Positions 14,784 through 23,645 of a DNA stretch of 28,595 nucleotides are shown here, in pieces. The notes under the pieces are model-generated. The model did not search any database, had not been told where the DNA came from, and saw only the letters and a program-made list of their open reading frames with translations. This DNA comes from an uncultured Streptococcus sp. (lineage in GTDB: Bacteria > Bacillota > Bacilli > Lactobacillales > Streptococcaceae): the NCBI GenBank assembly GCA_934215455.1, contig CAKPZX010000021.1, forward strand, positions 1-28,595. Reading direction: 5' to 3'. A program made the translations under genes and the position numbers. Positions within the stretch are counted from its first letter, which is position 1; each line of letters begins with the position of its first letter.

Positions 14784-17121
14784 AATCAAATTCATATTTT
14801 TGTAGAATCGTAGTGAGGATAAAGACTCCTGTAAAGATGGCCATCAATGCCAGATAAACTGGGAAAGTAGTGGCTGTAAGGAGTGAAATCTCGATCAAGT
14901 TTTTCAACACGACCGCAGATGCGTAGAATCCTACTACAGAGAAGACGATGAGGAGGGCCCGCCAGATATTTAGTGGCAGGCAAGCACGGATAACGGATAG
15001 GAAACCAATGGATCCAAGTAAGTAATAGGATACAGTAGACATATCGGCTGCAGACCAACCATGGCTTGCTCCCCAAAGGCGAATAAACAAGACACTAAAG
15101 ACGACCATCAAGGCGCTTGGTAAGGCTAAAAGAAGGGAACGTCTTAAGAAGTGTTTTTCAACCGGTTTGATATTGCGTTCAAAGGTCAACACAAATGGTG
15201 GGAATCCTTCGACGAATTGGTCGATCAAGGTGATTTGAATAGGGATGAAAGGGAAAATCAGCAAATAGTTGACGTTAAAGAAGAGGGCACTGGCAATACA
15301 GATGATAGCCAAGATGAAGGAATAGATCGTTTTGATAAAGAAGATTGGAGCGATTCGTCCAATGTTATTCACCACACGACGGCCTTCAAAAAGAATTTCT
15401 GGAACGTCATTAAAGTCAGAGTTCAAAAGAACAATATTTGCAATTTGACGGGTTGCTGGATCTCCTTCAGCCATTACGATGGAGCAGTCTGCTTCGCGAA
15501 GAGCAAGGATATCATTGACCCCATCTCCTGTCATAGCAGTTGTCCGACCAGCTGCTTTCAAGGTTTGGATGAGCAGTTTTTTCTGGTGAGGAGACACGCG
15601 CCCAAAGATAGCTGTTTCTTCTGCTTGATCCACTAATTGATCATCAGAAATTTTTGAACAATCGATGTAGTTCTCATAATTTTTGAAGCCAGCTTGTTGA
15701 GCGATATAAGAGACCGTCACAGGGTTGTCACCGGAGATGATTTTGAGATCCACTCCTTGAGAGCGCAAATACTCAAGAGTATCTGAAGCCCCTTCACGAA
15801 TGGGGTCTGTAATCTCAATAACCGCAATCCCTTCAAGATTTTCAGGCAGTTTCAATTCCTGCATGCTGATCAGTTCTGAACTGTGAGCCAAGATGAGCAC
15901 GCGCGATCCACGAGCTTGTGCTTCTACGACAGCAGCGGGATTTTCTTTAAGGAGCATTTCAGGAGCACCGAGAAAGACAGTTCCAAGGTTGGATAGGTGC
16001 ATGGCTCCCCATTTCCGATCACTTGAGAAAGGAATAATGTTTTCCGCAGTATAAGCATGCTCCAACTCTCCATAAGCCTTGCGAATAGCTTGAGCAGTAG
16101 GATTGGTGTCCTCGCTATATTGCATGTAAGCTGAAAGGATAACTTTGATGGTTTCCTCAGAAAAATGATCAGATAAGCTATGGAGAGCTTCAACTGTCAT
16201 CTTCCCTTGGGTGATGGTACCGGTCTTATCTAGACACAAGGTATCCACACGCGCCAGGGTTTCTACTGAGTACATTTCTTGGACAAGAACCTTGCGCATA
16301 CCGAGCTTAATCACCGCTGTCAAAAGAGACGTAACTGTCAGTAAGGCAATTCCTTTTGGCAACATTCCCAAGAGAGCTGTGGAAGAATTCACGACAGAAT
16401 CTTTGATTGGCAGCATCTTGATCAATAGTGCTTCAAAGAAGAGGGCAAGGCCAAATGGGATGATAATTTTACCAGTGAAGCTTGAAATTTTCGCTAAGTT
16501 ATAAAGAATACGCGAATTGATAGGCTTCAAGGTCTTGGCTTCCATCATCAGTTTGTTGGCATAGTTGTTTGCTCCAACTCGCTTGACACGGGCATAGACT
16601 TGACCACTGGCAATATAACTACCAGAAAGCAGTTCATCACCAACTTCTTTTAAGACCAGATCACTCTCACCAGTCAGCATAGCCTCATTGGCTTCTGCAA
16701 TACCGGACATGACTTCAGCATCGCTAGGTATCTGCTCGCCCGAAGACAGAAGCATTAAATCACCCAGAACAAGCTTTTCAGGTGGAATCGCATCTTTTTC
16801 CCCGTCTCGAATGACAGTCACTAGCTCACGACTCATGAGATTGAGCTTATCAATCATCCGCTTGGCGCGCATCTCGGTCATGATCCCTGTAATGGCATTG
16901 AAGCAAATGACTGCGAAAAAGATCATATTGCTCCAGGCCTGTACAGCAGCCAAGGCTACGGCAATCACAAAGTTTAAGGTATTAAACAAGGTGAAGACGT
17001 TGCGCTTGATAATTTGCCAGGTACTGGTACTTGTATTCGTTGTAAAATCATTGGTTTGTCCGCGATCCATTTTCTTGCGGACTTCACTGAGGGACAAGCC
17101 CTTTAAATCAATAGTTTCCAT
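14782..17121 (-). CDS. P-type cation-transporting ATPase (HAD superfamily, CtpE-like)
   Basis: A 779-residue P-type ATPase driving cation transport across the membrane. Visible are TGES in the actuator domain (150-153), the phosphorylated Asp in DKTGT (Asp298), and the hinge GDGVND (532-537), with membrane segments near 45-85, 215-275 and a C-terminal set of six. Length and lack of an N-terminal metal-binding domain suit the CtpE-like group rather than copper or zinc pumps. The ion is uncertain; Ca2+ is the best guess from remembered relatives. The membrane motif before the P-domain is PKGIALL, with Lys256 where PEGL-type pumps have Glu. The start ATG at 17121 is chosen over an in-frame TTG at 17127; no clear Shine-Dalgarno is seen. 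It is divergent from plsC. Confidence 0.9.
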   Translation of the reverse strand: METIDLKGLSLSEVRKKMDRGQTNDFTTNTSTSTWQIIKRNVFTLFNTLNFVIAVALAAVQAWSNMIFFAVICFNAITGIMTEMRAKRMIDKLNLMSRELVTVIRDGEKDAIPPEKLVLGDLMLLSSGEQIPSDAEVMSGIAEANEAMLTGESDLVLKEVGDELLSGSYIASGQVYARVKRVGANNYANKLMMEAKTLKPINSRILYNLAKISSFTGKIIIPFGLALFFEALLIKMLPIKDSVVNSSTALLGMLPKGIALLTVTSLLTAVIKLGMRKVLVQEMYSVETLARVDTLCLDKTGTITQGKMTVEALHSLSDHFSEETIKVILSAYMQYSEDTNPTAQAIRKAYGELEHAYTAENIIPFSSDRKWGAMHLSNLGTVFLGAPEMLLKENPAAVVEAQARGSRVLILAHSSELISMQELKLPENLEGIAVIEITDPIREGASDTLEYLRSQGVDLKIISGDNPVTVSYIAQQAGFKNYENYIDCSKISDDQLVDQAEETAIFGRVSPHQKKLLIQTLKAAGRTTAMTGDGVNDILALREADCSIVMAEGDPATRQIANIVLLNSDFNDVPEILFEGRRVVNNIGRIAPIFFIKTIYSFILAIICIASALFFNVNYLLIFPFIPIQITLIDQFVEGFPPFVLTFERNIKPVEKHFLRRSLLLALPSALMVVFSVLFIRLWGASHGWSAADMSTVSYYLLGSIGFLSVIRACLPLNIWRALLIVFSVVGFYASAVVLKNLIEISLLTATTFPVYLALMAIFTGVFILTTILQKYEFD

Positions 17122-17199
17122 AGACAATATGATATCATTTTTTTGAGAAAAAGACTATCTAGAATCGGTCCGCTGAGACAATTTTTATCTAAAAAAGGT

Positions 17200-17228
17200 T
17201 TGCGGTCAAAATCAGGATACGGTATAAT
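17200..17228 (+). promoter_or_regulatory. Promoter of the acyltransferase gene
   Basis: TTGCGG (17200-17205), 17-bp spacer, TATAAT (17223-17228). Predicted leader about 63 nt. It lies in the divergent gap with the P-type ATPase. Confidence 0.7.
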
Positions 17229-17296
17229 AAGAAAGAACCTTTTACAGGATGGAATATCTTGTAGAGAGACGAATGAAATGGATTTGAGGAACAACT

Positions 17297-18043
17297 ATGT
17301 TTTATACCTATTTACGTGGCCTTGTTGCCTTTATTCTGTGGGTTTTAAATGGGAATGCCCATTACCATCATAAGGACAATATTCCAGATCGGGAAGAGAA
17401 CTACATCTTGGTATCCCCTCACCGAACTTGGTGGGATCCAGTCTATATGGCCTTTGCGACCAAGCCAAAGCAATTTATCTTTATGGCGAAAAAAGAACTC
17501 TTCACCAATCGTATTTTTGGCTGGTGGATTCGCATGTGTGGGGCTTTTCCGATCGACCGTGAAAATCCAGGAGCAGAAGCCATTAAGTATCCTGTCAATA
17601 TGCTGAAAAAGAGCAACCGTTCTTTGATTATGTTCCCAAGTGGAAGCCGTCATTCTCAAGACGTCAAAGGCGGTGTTGCCATCATTGCCAAAATGGCGAA
17701 GGTCCGAATCATGCCAGTGACTTATACTGGTCCAAGAGACTTAAAAGGGTTGGCAACGGGTGAACGCATTGATATGAACTTTGGACATCCCATTGATATC
17801 TCGGATATTAAAAAGATGAATGACGAAGGAGTGGCAGAAGTTGCCCGCCGTATCCAAGAGGAGTTTGACCGCTTGGATGCGGAAGCACAAGCGATCAACA
17901 CCCCAACAAAACCTTTTATCTTGATTCGTTTGTTAAAAATCCTTTTGATTCCTCTTGTCTTAGTCGTGGGCATCTTGACCTTGCTCTTTAGTTACCTAGC
18001 AAGCTTTGTATGGGATCCAGACAAACATCGGAAAAACAAGTAA
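17297..18043 (+). CDS. plsC: 1-acyl-sn-glycerol-3-phosphate acyltransferase-type enzyme (PlsC family)
   Basis: PlsC-type enzymes add the second acyl chain to make phosphatidic acid at the membrane. The 248-residue product has an N-terminal membrane-associated helix (1-19), the catalytic HX4D as HRTWWD (42-47), and the glycerol-phosphate motif as MFPSGSR (112-118). The usual form of the latter is FPEGTR, so the Glu is Ser here. PVTYTGP, matching the late motif, follows. A C-terminal hydrophobic segment (about 210-235) is an extra feature compared with minimal PlsC. TGAGGA lies about 7 bases before the ATG. The acyl acceptor could differ from lysophosphatidate given the motif change, so the symbol is by family only. 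The strong terminator after it isolates it from comEA. Confidence 0.85.
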   Translation: MFYTYLRGLVAFILWVLNGNAHYHHKDNIPDREENYILVSPHRTWWDPVYMAFATKPKQFIFMAKKELFTNRIFGWWIRMCGAFPIDRENPGAEAIKYPVNMLKKSNRSLIMFPSGSRHSQDVKGGVAIIAKMAKVRIMPVTYTGPRDLKGLATGERIDMNFGHPIDISDIKKMNDEGVAEVARRIQEEFDRLDAEAQAINTPTKPFILIRLLKILLIPLVLVVGILTLLFSYLASFVWDPDKHRKNK

Positions 18044-18073
18044 AAAAACTGAGAGTTTTTCTCAGTTTTTTTT
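18044..18073 (+). terminator. Terminator after plsC
   Basis: AAAAACTGAGA (18044-18054) pairs with TCTCAGTTTTT (18060-18070), loop GTTTT, followed by further T's. It sits directly before the com-box. Confidence 0.85.
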
Positions 18074-18078
18074 ATTTT

Positions 18079-18086
18079 TACGAATA
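18079..18086 (+). promoter_or_regulatory. Com-box (SigX/ComX promoter) of comEA-comEC
   Basis: TACGAATA matches the streptococcal cin/com-box consensus exactly, preceded by a T-rich stretch (18066-18078) as usual. It places comEA-comEC among late competence genes driven by the alternative sigma factor SigX. The ATG of comEA is 24 bases downstream. Confidence 0.93.
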
Positions 18087-18109
18087 ATAAAAGTGAGAGG
18101 AGGTTTCTT

Positions 18110-18778
18110 ATGGAGGATATCATCGAAAAAATCAAAGAATATAAGCTCTTTTTAGCTCTTACTGCTATCGGACTCTTACTTGGAGGGTATTTTCTTTTTC
18201 ATCGACCTCAGTCAAGTGCATCCACCATACCGGATCTTTATCAGTCTTCTAGTTCAACTTCGAGCAAAGAAAAGGTGCAGACCACTAGTTCCAAAGAAGA
18301 AAAGACGGCGACTTCTGTGTCTGATGCACCCGAGATCATTACGGTCGATGTCAAAGGAGCTGTCAAGCAACCAGGTGTCTATGAGTTGCGCTCCAATAGC
18401 AGAGTCCACGATGCCATTCATAAGGCGGGTGGGATGACAGCAGATGCCAATAGTCAATCGGTTAACTTGGCGCAAAAACTCTCCGATGAAGCAGTGATCT
18501 ATGTTGCTAAAGAAGGAGAGGATGTTCCGACACTTGGAAGTTCAGAAAGTCCTGCAACTCCGTCAGCAACAGCAGAAAAAACAGGCAAGGTCCATTTAAA
18601 TCGAGCGACCGAATCAGAGCTCCAGACAGTATCAGGCATTGGCCAGAAACGTGCCCAGGACATTATCGCCTATCGCGAGGCAAATGGTCCTTTTCGATCA
18701 GTGGATGATCTGAAGAATGTTTCAGGAATCGGAGAGAAAACACTGGAGAAACTAAGAGATGCTTTCACGGTGGATTAA
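18110..18778 (+). CDS. comEA: Competence protein ComEA (DNA receptor)
   Basis: ComEA binds double-stranded DNA outside the membrane and passes it to the ComEC channel during transformation. The 222-residue product has an N-terminal membrane anchor (about 12-30), a Ser/Thr-rich linker (35-72), an SLBB-type domain (77-135, ITVDVKGAVKQPGVYEL) and a C-terminal double helix-hairpin-helix (160-222) with VSGIGQKRAQDIIAYRE and VSGIGEKTLEKL. All expected parts are intact. GAGGAGG gives a strong ribosome site. Transcription should be competence-specific through the com-box at 18079. The 3' end overlaps comEC by 20 bases. Confidence 0.96.
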   Translation: MEDIIEKIKEYKLFLALTAIGLLLGGYFLFHRPQSSASTIPDLYQSSSSTSSKEKVQTTSSKEEKTATSVSDAPEIITVDVKGAVKQPGVYELRSNSRVHDAIHKAGGMTADANSQSVNLAQKLSDEAVIYVAKEGEDVPTLGSSESPATPSATAEKTGKVHLNRATESELQTVSGIGQKRAQDIIAYREANGPFRSVDDLKNVSGIGEKTLEKLRDAFTVD

Positions 18779-21005
18779 AGACCTTCCTTTTTCGCTTGTC
18801 CATCTCGCTTTCTTGCTCCTATGGTTGTATTTTAGTGTGTATCAACCATCTTGGCTTTCGCTCAGCGGTCTAGTAGTAGTGGGAGTTTTAGCGGTTCATC
18901 ACTATAAAGGGGAGCACTCAAGTTTGCTAGGGTTTGGTTTAGCAACCCTTTGTTTTGCGGCCTTCTTTGTCTTTCAGCGACTACAGGATCATCCAGTACA
19001 AGCAGAAAGTCAGCCCCCATCCCACTTACGCCTGATTCCAGATAGCATCAAGATCAATGGGGACGCGCTGTCTTTTCGTGCTAAAAATCAGGGAAGGACC
19101 TACCAAGTCTTCTACACTTTAAAATCAGAAAAAGAAAAACAGCAGTGGCAAACTCAAACCCACTTGCTGGAGTTGACATATAAAGGTGTTATAGAGGAAC
19201 CAGAAGGGCAGCGAAATTTTAGAGGATTTGACTATCGGTCTTATTTGGAAACACAGGGCATTCACTATCAAATAAAAATTGAAGCGATCCAATCCGCGCT
19301 TCCTATACAGACTTGGAATGTTTTTGACTGGCTGTCTCAATGGAGGCGACAAGCCATTGTTTGGAGCAAAGAGCACTTTCCGCAGCCCATGAACCAGTAT
19401 ATGACCGGCCTTCTTTTTGGATATTTAGATACGGATTTTGAAGAGATGGACCAGCTTTACACGAGTTTGGGAATCATCCATTTATTCGCCTTATCTGGGA
19501 TGCAGGTTGGCTTTTTCATCAATGGGATCCGGAAAGCTCTCTTACGTCTAGGAATCTTGCAAGAAACAGTCGATATCTGGATGGTTCCAATTTCTTTGGT
19601 CTATGCTGGCTTGACAGGTTTTTCTGCTTCAGTGGTTCGCAGTCTCTTACAAAAAAACCTCTCTCAAAAGGGTATCCGAGGGATGGAGAATTTGGCGATG
19701 ACCTTGATGCTCTTAATGATTCTTATGCCCAAGTTTCTCCTGACAGCTGGAGGAGTCTTGAGTTGTGCCTATGCCTTTATTTTGACCTTGGTAGATACCA
19801 ATTCTTATTCAGGAATTAAAAAGGTACTAGTGGAAAGTTTCTGGATTAGTCTGGGAATCTTGCCCCTTTTGACCTATTATTTTAGTGTCTTTCAACCATG
19901 GTCACTGCCTTTAACCTTCCTATTTTCTTTCTTGTTTGACCTTGTTCTACTTCCAGGTTTAACAGTGCTATTTCTCTTATCGATTTTAAAGCCACTTACG
20001 ATTTTTAATAGTTTCTTTCTTCTCATCGAGGAGTGTATTCGTTGGATCTCAAAGCTCACGTCGGTACCGTTGGTATTTGGTCAACCGACAGGACCAGCTC
20101 TGATCGTTCTCTTCCTTCTTTTAGGGATCTTATATGATTTTCGAAAGCAAAAGAACCTTCGTTTCCTGTTAATCGGTATGATTCTACTGATCTTTTGTTG
20201 GACCAAGCATCCTTTAGAAAATGAGATTACCATGGTGGATATCGGTCAAGGAGACAGTATCTTTTTACGCGATTGGAAAGGAAGAACCATATTGATTGAT
20301 GTTGGAGGACGCGTCACTTTTAAAAGTGGTGACAAGTGGCAAGAGCGCAGTCAATCTGTCAATGCGGATAAAACCTTGATTCCCTATCTCAAGAGTCGAG
20401 GTGTTGGAAAACTCGATGCTTTGGTCTTGACCCATACAGATCAGGACCATATGGGCGATATGGTAGAGGTTGCCAAACAAATTCCGGTTAAAAAAGTGTA
20501 TGTCAGTCCAGGTAGTCTAACCAGTTCTCAATTTCGAGAGAAATTGAAACAGCTTCATAGTCCAGTTAAAGTAGTCCAGAGAGGGGATCAACTTCCTATT
20601 TTTGATCATCATCTCGAAGTCTTATCTCCTGATGAAGTGGGGGATGGCAAAAATGATGATTCGATTGTCCTCTATGGGCAGTTCTATCAGAAACGATTTT
20701 TGTTCACAGGCGATCTGGAAGAGGCTGGAGAGAAAAAATTATTGGGAAACTATCCCCAATTACAAGTAGATGTCTTGAAAGTAGGCCACCACGGATCGAA
20801 AGGTTCCTCTAGTGATGTATTTTTGGATCAGTTACATCCTCAATTGGCCTTGATCTCCGTTGGTAAGAAAAATCGCTACCAGCATCCTCACAAAGAATTG
20901 CTCGATCGTTTAGAGGAACGATCCATTTCTTACCTTCGTACCGATGAAAGGGGAGCGATTCGCTTGATTGGGTGGGATCATTGGAGGGTAGAAACGGTCC
21001 GCTAG
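18759..21005 (+). CDS. comEC: Competence protein ComEC (DNA uptake channel)
   Basis: ComEC forms the inner-membrane channel that brings single-stranded DNA into the cell. The 748-residue protein has N-terminal membrane helices and a DUF4131-like soluble region (about 90-190), the Competence domain with many helices (LFALSGMQVGFFINGIRKAL near 240-260), and a C-terminal metallo-beta-lactamase domain (about 488-748) opening with ITMVDIGQGDSIFL. The metal motif reads THTDQDH (His559, Asp561, Asp563, His564), and VGHHGSKGSS is present. Length is normal and the frame is unbroken, so the uptake system appears functional. The start is inside comEA; GGAG at about 18744 is distant, so translational coupling is likely. 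Confidence 0.96.
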   Translation: MLSRWIKDLPFSLVHLAFLLLWLYFSVYQPSWLSLSGLVVVGVLAVHHYKGEHSSLLGFGLATLCFAAFFVFQRLQDHPVQAESQPPSHLRLIPDSIKINGDALSFRAKNQGRTYQVFYTLKSEKEKQQWQTQTHLLELTYKGVIEEPEGQRNFRGFDYRSYLETQGIHYQIKIEAIQSALPIQTWNVFDWLSQWRRQAIVWSKEHFPQPMNQYMTGLLFGYLDTDFEEMDQLYTSLGIIHLFALSGMQVGFFINGIRKALLRLGILQETVDIWMVPISLVYAGLTGFSASVVRSLLQKNLSQKGIRGMENLAMTLMLLMILMPKFLLTAGGVLSCAYAFILTLVDTNSYSGIKKVLVESFWISLGILPLLTYYFSVFQPWSLPLTFLFSFLFDLVLLPGLTVLFLLSILKPLTIFNSFFLLIEECIRWISKLTSVPLVFGQPTGPALIVLFLLLGILYDFRKQKNLRFLLIGMILLIFCWTKHPLENEITMVDIGQGDSIFLRDWKGRTILIDVGGRVTFKSGDKWQERSQSVNADKTLIPYLKSRGVGKLDALVLTHTDQDHMGDMVEVAKQIPVKKVYVSPGSLTSSQFREKLKQLHSPVKVVQRGDQLPIFDHHLEVLSPDEVGDGKNDDSIVLYGQFYQKRFLFTGDLEEAGEKKLLGNYPQLQVDVLKVGHHGSKGSSSDVFLDQLHPQLALISVGKKNRYQHPHKELLDRLEERSISYLRTDERGAIRLIGWDHWRVETVR

Positions 21006-21019
21006 AGATGAGGAGAGGT

Positions 21020-21048
21020 TTGATTTCTATGCTGAAAATTGCTATTAT
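21020..21048 (+). promoter_or_regulatory. Promoter of the DUF805-holA pair
   Basis: TTGATT (21020-21025), 17-bp spacer, TATTAT (21043-21048). It lies just after the comEC stop and lets housekeeping holA be expressed outside competence. Confidence 0.65.
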
Positions 21049-21080
21049 AGAAAGTGAAATCAATGTAAAGGTAGAATCGT

Positions 21081-21683
21081 ATGAACGCATTTAAGCAATT
21101 TTGGATACAGTATGCAGATTTTTCAAGTAAGACCAGTCGGGCCCATTTTTGGCTAGCTTTTTTCTGGAATTCCCTGATTTCTTTGCCACTTTGGGTTTTT
21201 TACATCGTGACCTCTTTATCCCATCAAAATGCTCAAGAAACGCTCAATTTTTCAGCTGTTCATTCTAAGACAGGTTTATGGGCGCTCGCTTTCTTAGCAT
21301 TCTTTTACTTCCTCATTTTAGTACCCAGTCAAGCCATTTGTGTACGTCGCTTGCGGGATGCGGGAATCCATTGGTCTTGGATCTTTTTGAACCTTGGTCC
21401 GGTTCTGCTCTATTTGTTGACGGGGCTAGATATTTTCCTATTTCTTTGGGGGATTACAGTTATTTCTCTCTTGATTCTCATGATGCTTCCAGGGAAAAAC
21501 ACCTTCCCACAACCAGTAGAAACTCCTATGGGAGTGGATTCTGAACCACAAGTCACAGCGACAGGGGGGAACTTTGGAGGCAACTCGTTTGAGCAAATCC
21601 CTAATTTTGTAGCAGCACCTGATTTGTCTGATGAAAAACCACCATTGGAACAAAGAATGGCTGCTGAACACGAAATCCACTAA
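21081..21683 (+). CDS. DUF805 (YhaH-like) membrane protein
   Basis: A 200-residue membrane protein of the DUF805 family. The opening FKQFWIQYADFSSKTSRAHFW and the central CVRRLRDAGIHWSW are family marks. Hydrophobic segments lie near 27-50, 70-90 and 95-130. The C-terminal 65 residues are hydrophilic and low in predicted structure. No function is established for the family. The ribosome site (AAAGGTAG) is moderate. It is 24 bases upstream of holA and probably shares its transcript. Confidence 0.85.
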   Translation: MNAFKQFWIQYADFSSKTSRAHFWLAFFWNSLISLPLWVFYIVTSLSHQNAQETLNFSAVHSKTGLWALAFLAFFYFLILVPSQAICVRRLRDAGIHWSWIFLNLGPVLLYLLTGLDIFLFLWGITVISLLILMMLPGKNTFPQPVETPMGVDSEPQVTATGGNFGGNSFEQIPNFVAAPDLSDEKPPLEQRMAAEHEIH

Positions 21684-21707
21684 ACTGATAAAAGATAAGA
21701 GAGTTTC

Positions 21708-22742
21708 ATGCAAGCAATTACCGACACTAAACATCTGACGGTTCAAACTCTGCCTCCTATTCTTGTCTTGACGGGTGAGGATGTAGGTCAATTTGAATGG
21801 TTGAAAAAAGACATTTTAAAAAAAATAGGCTATGATCCCTCGGATTTGAATTATTCTTATTTTGATATGAAGGAAGCCTCCTATGCTGAAGTCGAGCTGG
21901 ATTTGGTCAGTCTTCCCTTTTTTGCAGATGAAAAAATCGTGATTTTGGACCACTTATTGGATCTAACCACTGCCAAAAAACGCAATTTAACAGATGAAGA
22001 TCTGAAGCAATTTGAAAACTATCTGGAAAATCCTTCTGAATCGACTCGTTTGGTGATTTTTGCAGAAGGAAAATTAGATAGTAAGCGTCGCTTGGTCAAA
22101 CTCCTAAAACGGGATGCCCAAATCATTGAAGCGGCAACACCTAAAGAGCAAGACTTAAAACGTTATTTTGCAAGTCAGGCCCAAGAATTGGGCTTGCAGT
22201 TTGAGGGCGATTCCTTGAACCGGTTACTCTTAAAATCTGGCTATGATTTTGGAGAGTTACAGAAGAATCTCGCTCTATTACAGGCTTATAAAGAAGATGG
22301 TCAGATTACCCTCGAAGATATCAAGGAGGTTGTTCCAAAGTCCTTGCAAGATAATATTTTTGATCTGACACAGATGATTCTCAAACGCCAAATCGATCAA
22401 GCCCGGAATTTGGTTAAGGATCTCCGCTTACAAGGAGAAGATGAAATAAAATTGATCGCTATTTTGTTGGGACAATTCCGAATGTTTTCTCAAGTTAAAA
22501 TTTTCTCAGAAGAAGGCCAATCCGAAAGCCAAATTGTAGCGAGCTTGTCGGAGCTGTCAGGACGCAAGGTCAATCCTTATCAGGTGAAGTTTGCCTTACG
22601 GGATAGCCGCAGGCTTTCCTTGTCCTTTTTGAAGCAAGCTATGATGACCTTCATCGAGACGGATTATGCGATTAAAAGTGGAACATATGAAAAAGACTAC
22701 TTATTTGATTTGGCCCTGTTGAAAGTAGCTAATAGCGTCTAA
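21708..22742 (+). CDS. holA: DNA polymerase III subunit delta
   Basis: The delta subunit opens the beta sliding clamp within the clamp loader. The 344-residue protein starts in a LPPILVLTGEDVGQFEW strand, followed by SLPFFADEKIVILDHLLDLT, a clamp-contacting region typical of Firmicute HolA, and RLVIFAEGKLDSKRRLVKLLK. As usual for delta, no Walker A motif is present. A helical collar domain occupies the C-terminal third. Length is normal. The gene sits immediately upstream of sodA, an order I also remember from the pneumococcus. The ribosome site is weak (AAGAGAG). No terminator is seen before the sodA promoter. Confidence 0.94.
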   Translation: MQAITDTKHLTVQTLPPILVLTGEDVGQFEWLKKDILKKIGYDPSDLNYSYFDMKEASYAEVELDLVSLPFFADEKIVILDHLLDLTTAKKRNLTDEDLKQFENYLENPSESTRLVIFAEGKLDSKRRLVKLLKRDAQIIEAATPKEQDLKRYFASQAQELGLQFEGDSLNRLLLKSGYDFGELQKNLALLQAYKEDGQITLEDIKEVVPKSLQDNIFDLTQMILKRQIDQARNLVKDLRLQGEDEIKLIAILLGQFRMFSQVKIFSEEGQSESQIVASLSELSGRKVNPYQVKFALRDSRRLSLSFLKQAMMTFIETDYAIKSGTYEKDYLFDLALLKVANSV

Positions 22743-22769
22743 CGATGAATGAAATCGCAAGCAGATTAG

Positions 22770-22798
22770 TTGAATAATTTAGCTGTTTACGTTATCAT
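22770..22798 (+). promoter_or_regulatory. Promoter of sodA
   Basis: TTGAAT (22770-22775), 17-bp spacer, TATCAT (22793-22798). Predicted start near 22805 and a short leader with AGAGGA before the ATG. Confidence 0.7.
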
Positions 22799-22830
22799 CA
22801 AGTCAGTAATAAAGAAAAGAGGACCATAAA

Positions 22831-23436
22831 ATGGCTATCATTTTACCAGAATTACCATATGCTTATGATGCATTGGAACCTTATATCGATGAAGAAACCA
22901 TGCATTTGCACCATGATAAACACCATCAAACATATGTAAACAATGTGAATGCAGCTCTTGAAAAACATCCTGAAATTGGAGAAGACCTTGAAAGCTTGTT
23001 AGCTGATGTTGAATCCATTCCAGCTGACATTCGCCAAGCTGTGATCAACAATGGTGGTGGTCATTTGAATCACGCTCTTTTCTGGGAATTGATGACTCCA
23101 GAACAAACAGCTCCTTCAGCAGAACTTGCTGCAGCAATTGATGCTACATTTGGTTCATTTGAAGACTTCAAAGCAGCCTTCACAGCAGCAGCAACGACAC
23201 GTTTTGGTTCTGGCTGGGCATGGTTGGTTGTCAACAAAGAAGGCAAACTCGAAGTGACTTCAACAGCAAACCAAGATACACCAATCTCTGAAGGTAAAAC
23301 ACCAATCCTTGGTTTGGATGTTTGGGAACATGCCTACTACGTGAAATACCGTAATGTACGTCCTGACTACATCAAAGCTTTCTTCTCAGTGATCAACTGG
23401 AATAAAGTTAATGAATTGTTTGCAGCAGCAAAATAA
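22831..23436 (+). CDS. sodA: Superoxide dismutase [Mn/Fe]
   Basis: SodA converts superoxide to oxygen and hydrogen peroxide in the cytoplasm. The 201-residue product has all metal ligands: His27 (HLHHDKHH), His81 ([11 protein letters not shown]), Asp163 and His167 (LDVWEHAYY). Gln148 in NQDTP occupies the position usual in Mn-type enzymes, and streptococcal SodA is generally Mn-dependent. Length is normal for the family. It has its own promoter and terminator, so it is monocistronic. AGAGGACC lies 8 bases from the ATG. Codon choice is strongly biased, as expected for an abundant protein. Confidence 0.97.
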   Translation: MAIILPELPYAYDALEPYIDEETMHLHHDKHHQTYVNNVNAALEKHPEIGEDLESLLADVESIPADIRQAVINNGGGHLNHALFWELMTPEQTAPSAELAAAIDATFGSFEDFKAAFTAAATTRFGSGWAWLVVNKEGKLEVTSTANQDTPISEGKTPILGLDVWEHAYYVKYRNVRPDYIKAFFSVINWNKVNELFAAAK

Positions 23437-23447
23437 TAAAATGAAGG

Positions 23448-23488
23448 AATCTATAAGAGTAAATATTGGCTCTTATAGATTTTTTATT
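23448..23488 (+). terminator. Terminator after sodA
   Basis: AATCTATAAGAG (23448-23459) pairs perfectly with CTCTTATAGATT (23470-23481), 10-nt loop, followed by TTTTATTT. Confidence 0.88.
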
Positions 23489-23516
23489 TGCATCCGGAAA
23501 ATCGGAGTATAATTTC

Positions 23517-23544
23517 TTGCGTTTGGTCAGGAAAATGATACACT
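23517..23544 (+). promoter_or_regulatory. Promoter of the HerA-like gene
   Basis: TTGCGT (23517-23522), 16-bp spacer, TACACT (23539-23544) with TG one base before it (23536-23537). A TATAAT at 23508-23513 is an alternative -10 with no well-spaced -35. Confidence 0.55.
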
Positions 23545-23561
23545 AGTAGGAGTGTGTCTTA

Positions 23562-23596
23562 CTTGTCTGAAGCCTGGTTTGAAGGGCCTAGGCAAG
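23562..23596 (+). other. Hairpin in the HerA-like gene leader
   Basis: CTTGTCT (23562-23568) pairs with AGGCAAG (23590-23596) with one wobble; GCCT/AGGGC pairing inside may extend it. It occupies most of the roughly 95-nt leader. There is no T-run after it, so it is not a terminator. Confidence 0.4.
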
Positions 23597-23645
23597 GTAA
23601 AGATAAACCTTAAAATGAAAACTGAAACATTCAGGGAGAAATGAA

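Noticed and set aside
17122..17296. Mn-sensing (yybP-ykoY) riboswitch before the P-type ATPase
   Set aside because: Some streptococcal cation ATPases have one, but the divergent gap here lacks the paired-loop signature and is too short once the plsC promoter is placed.
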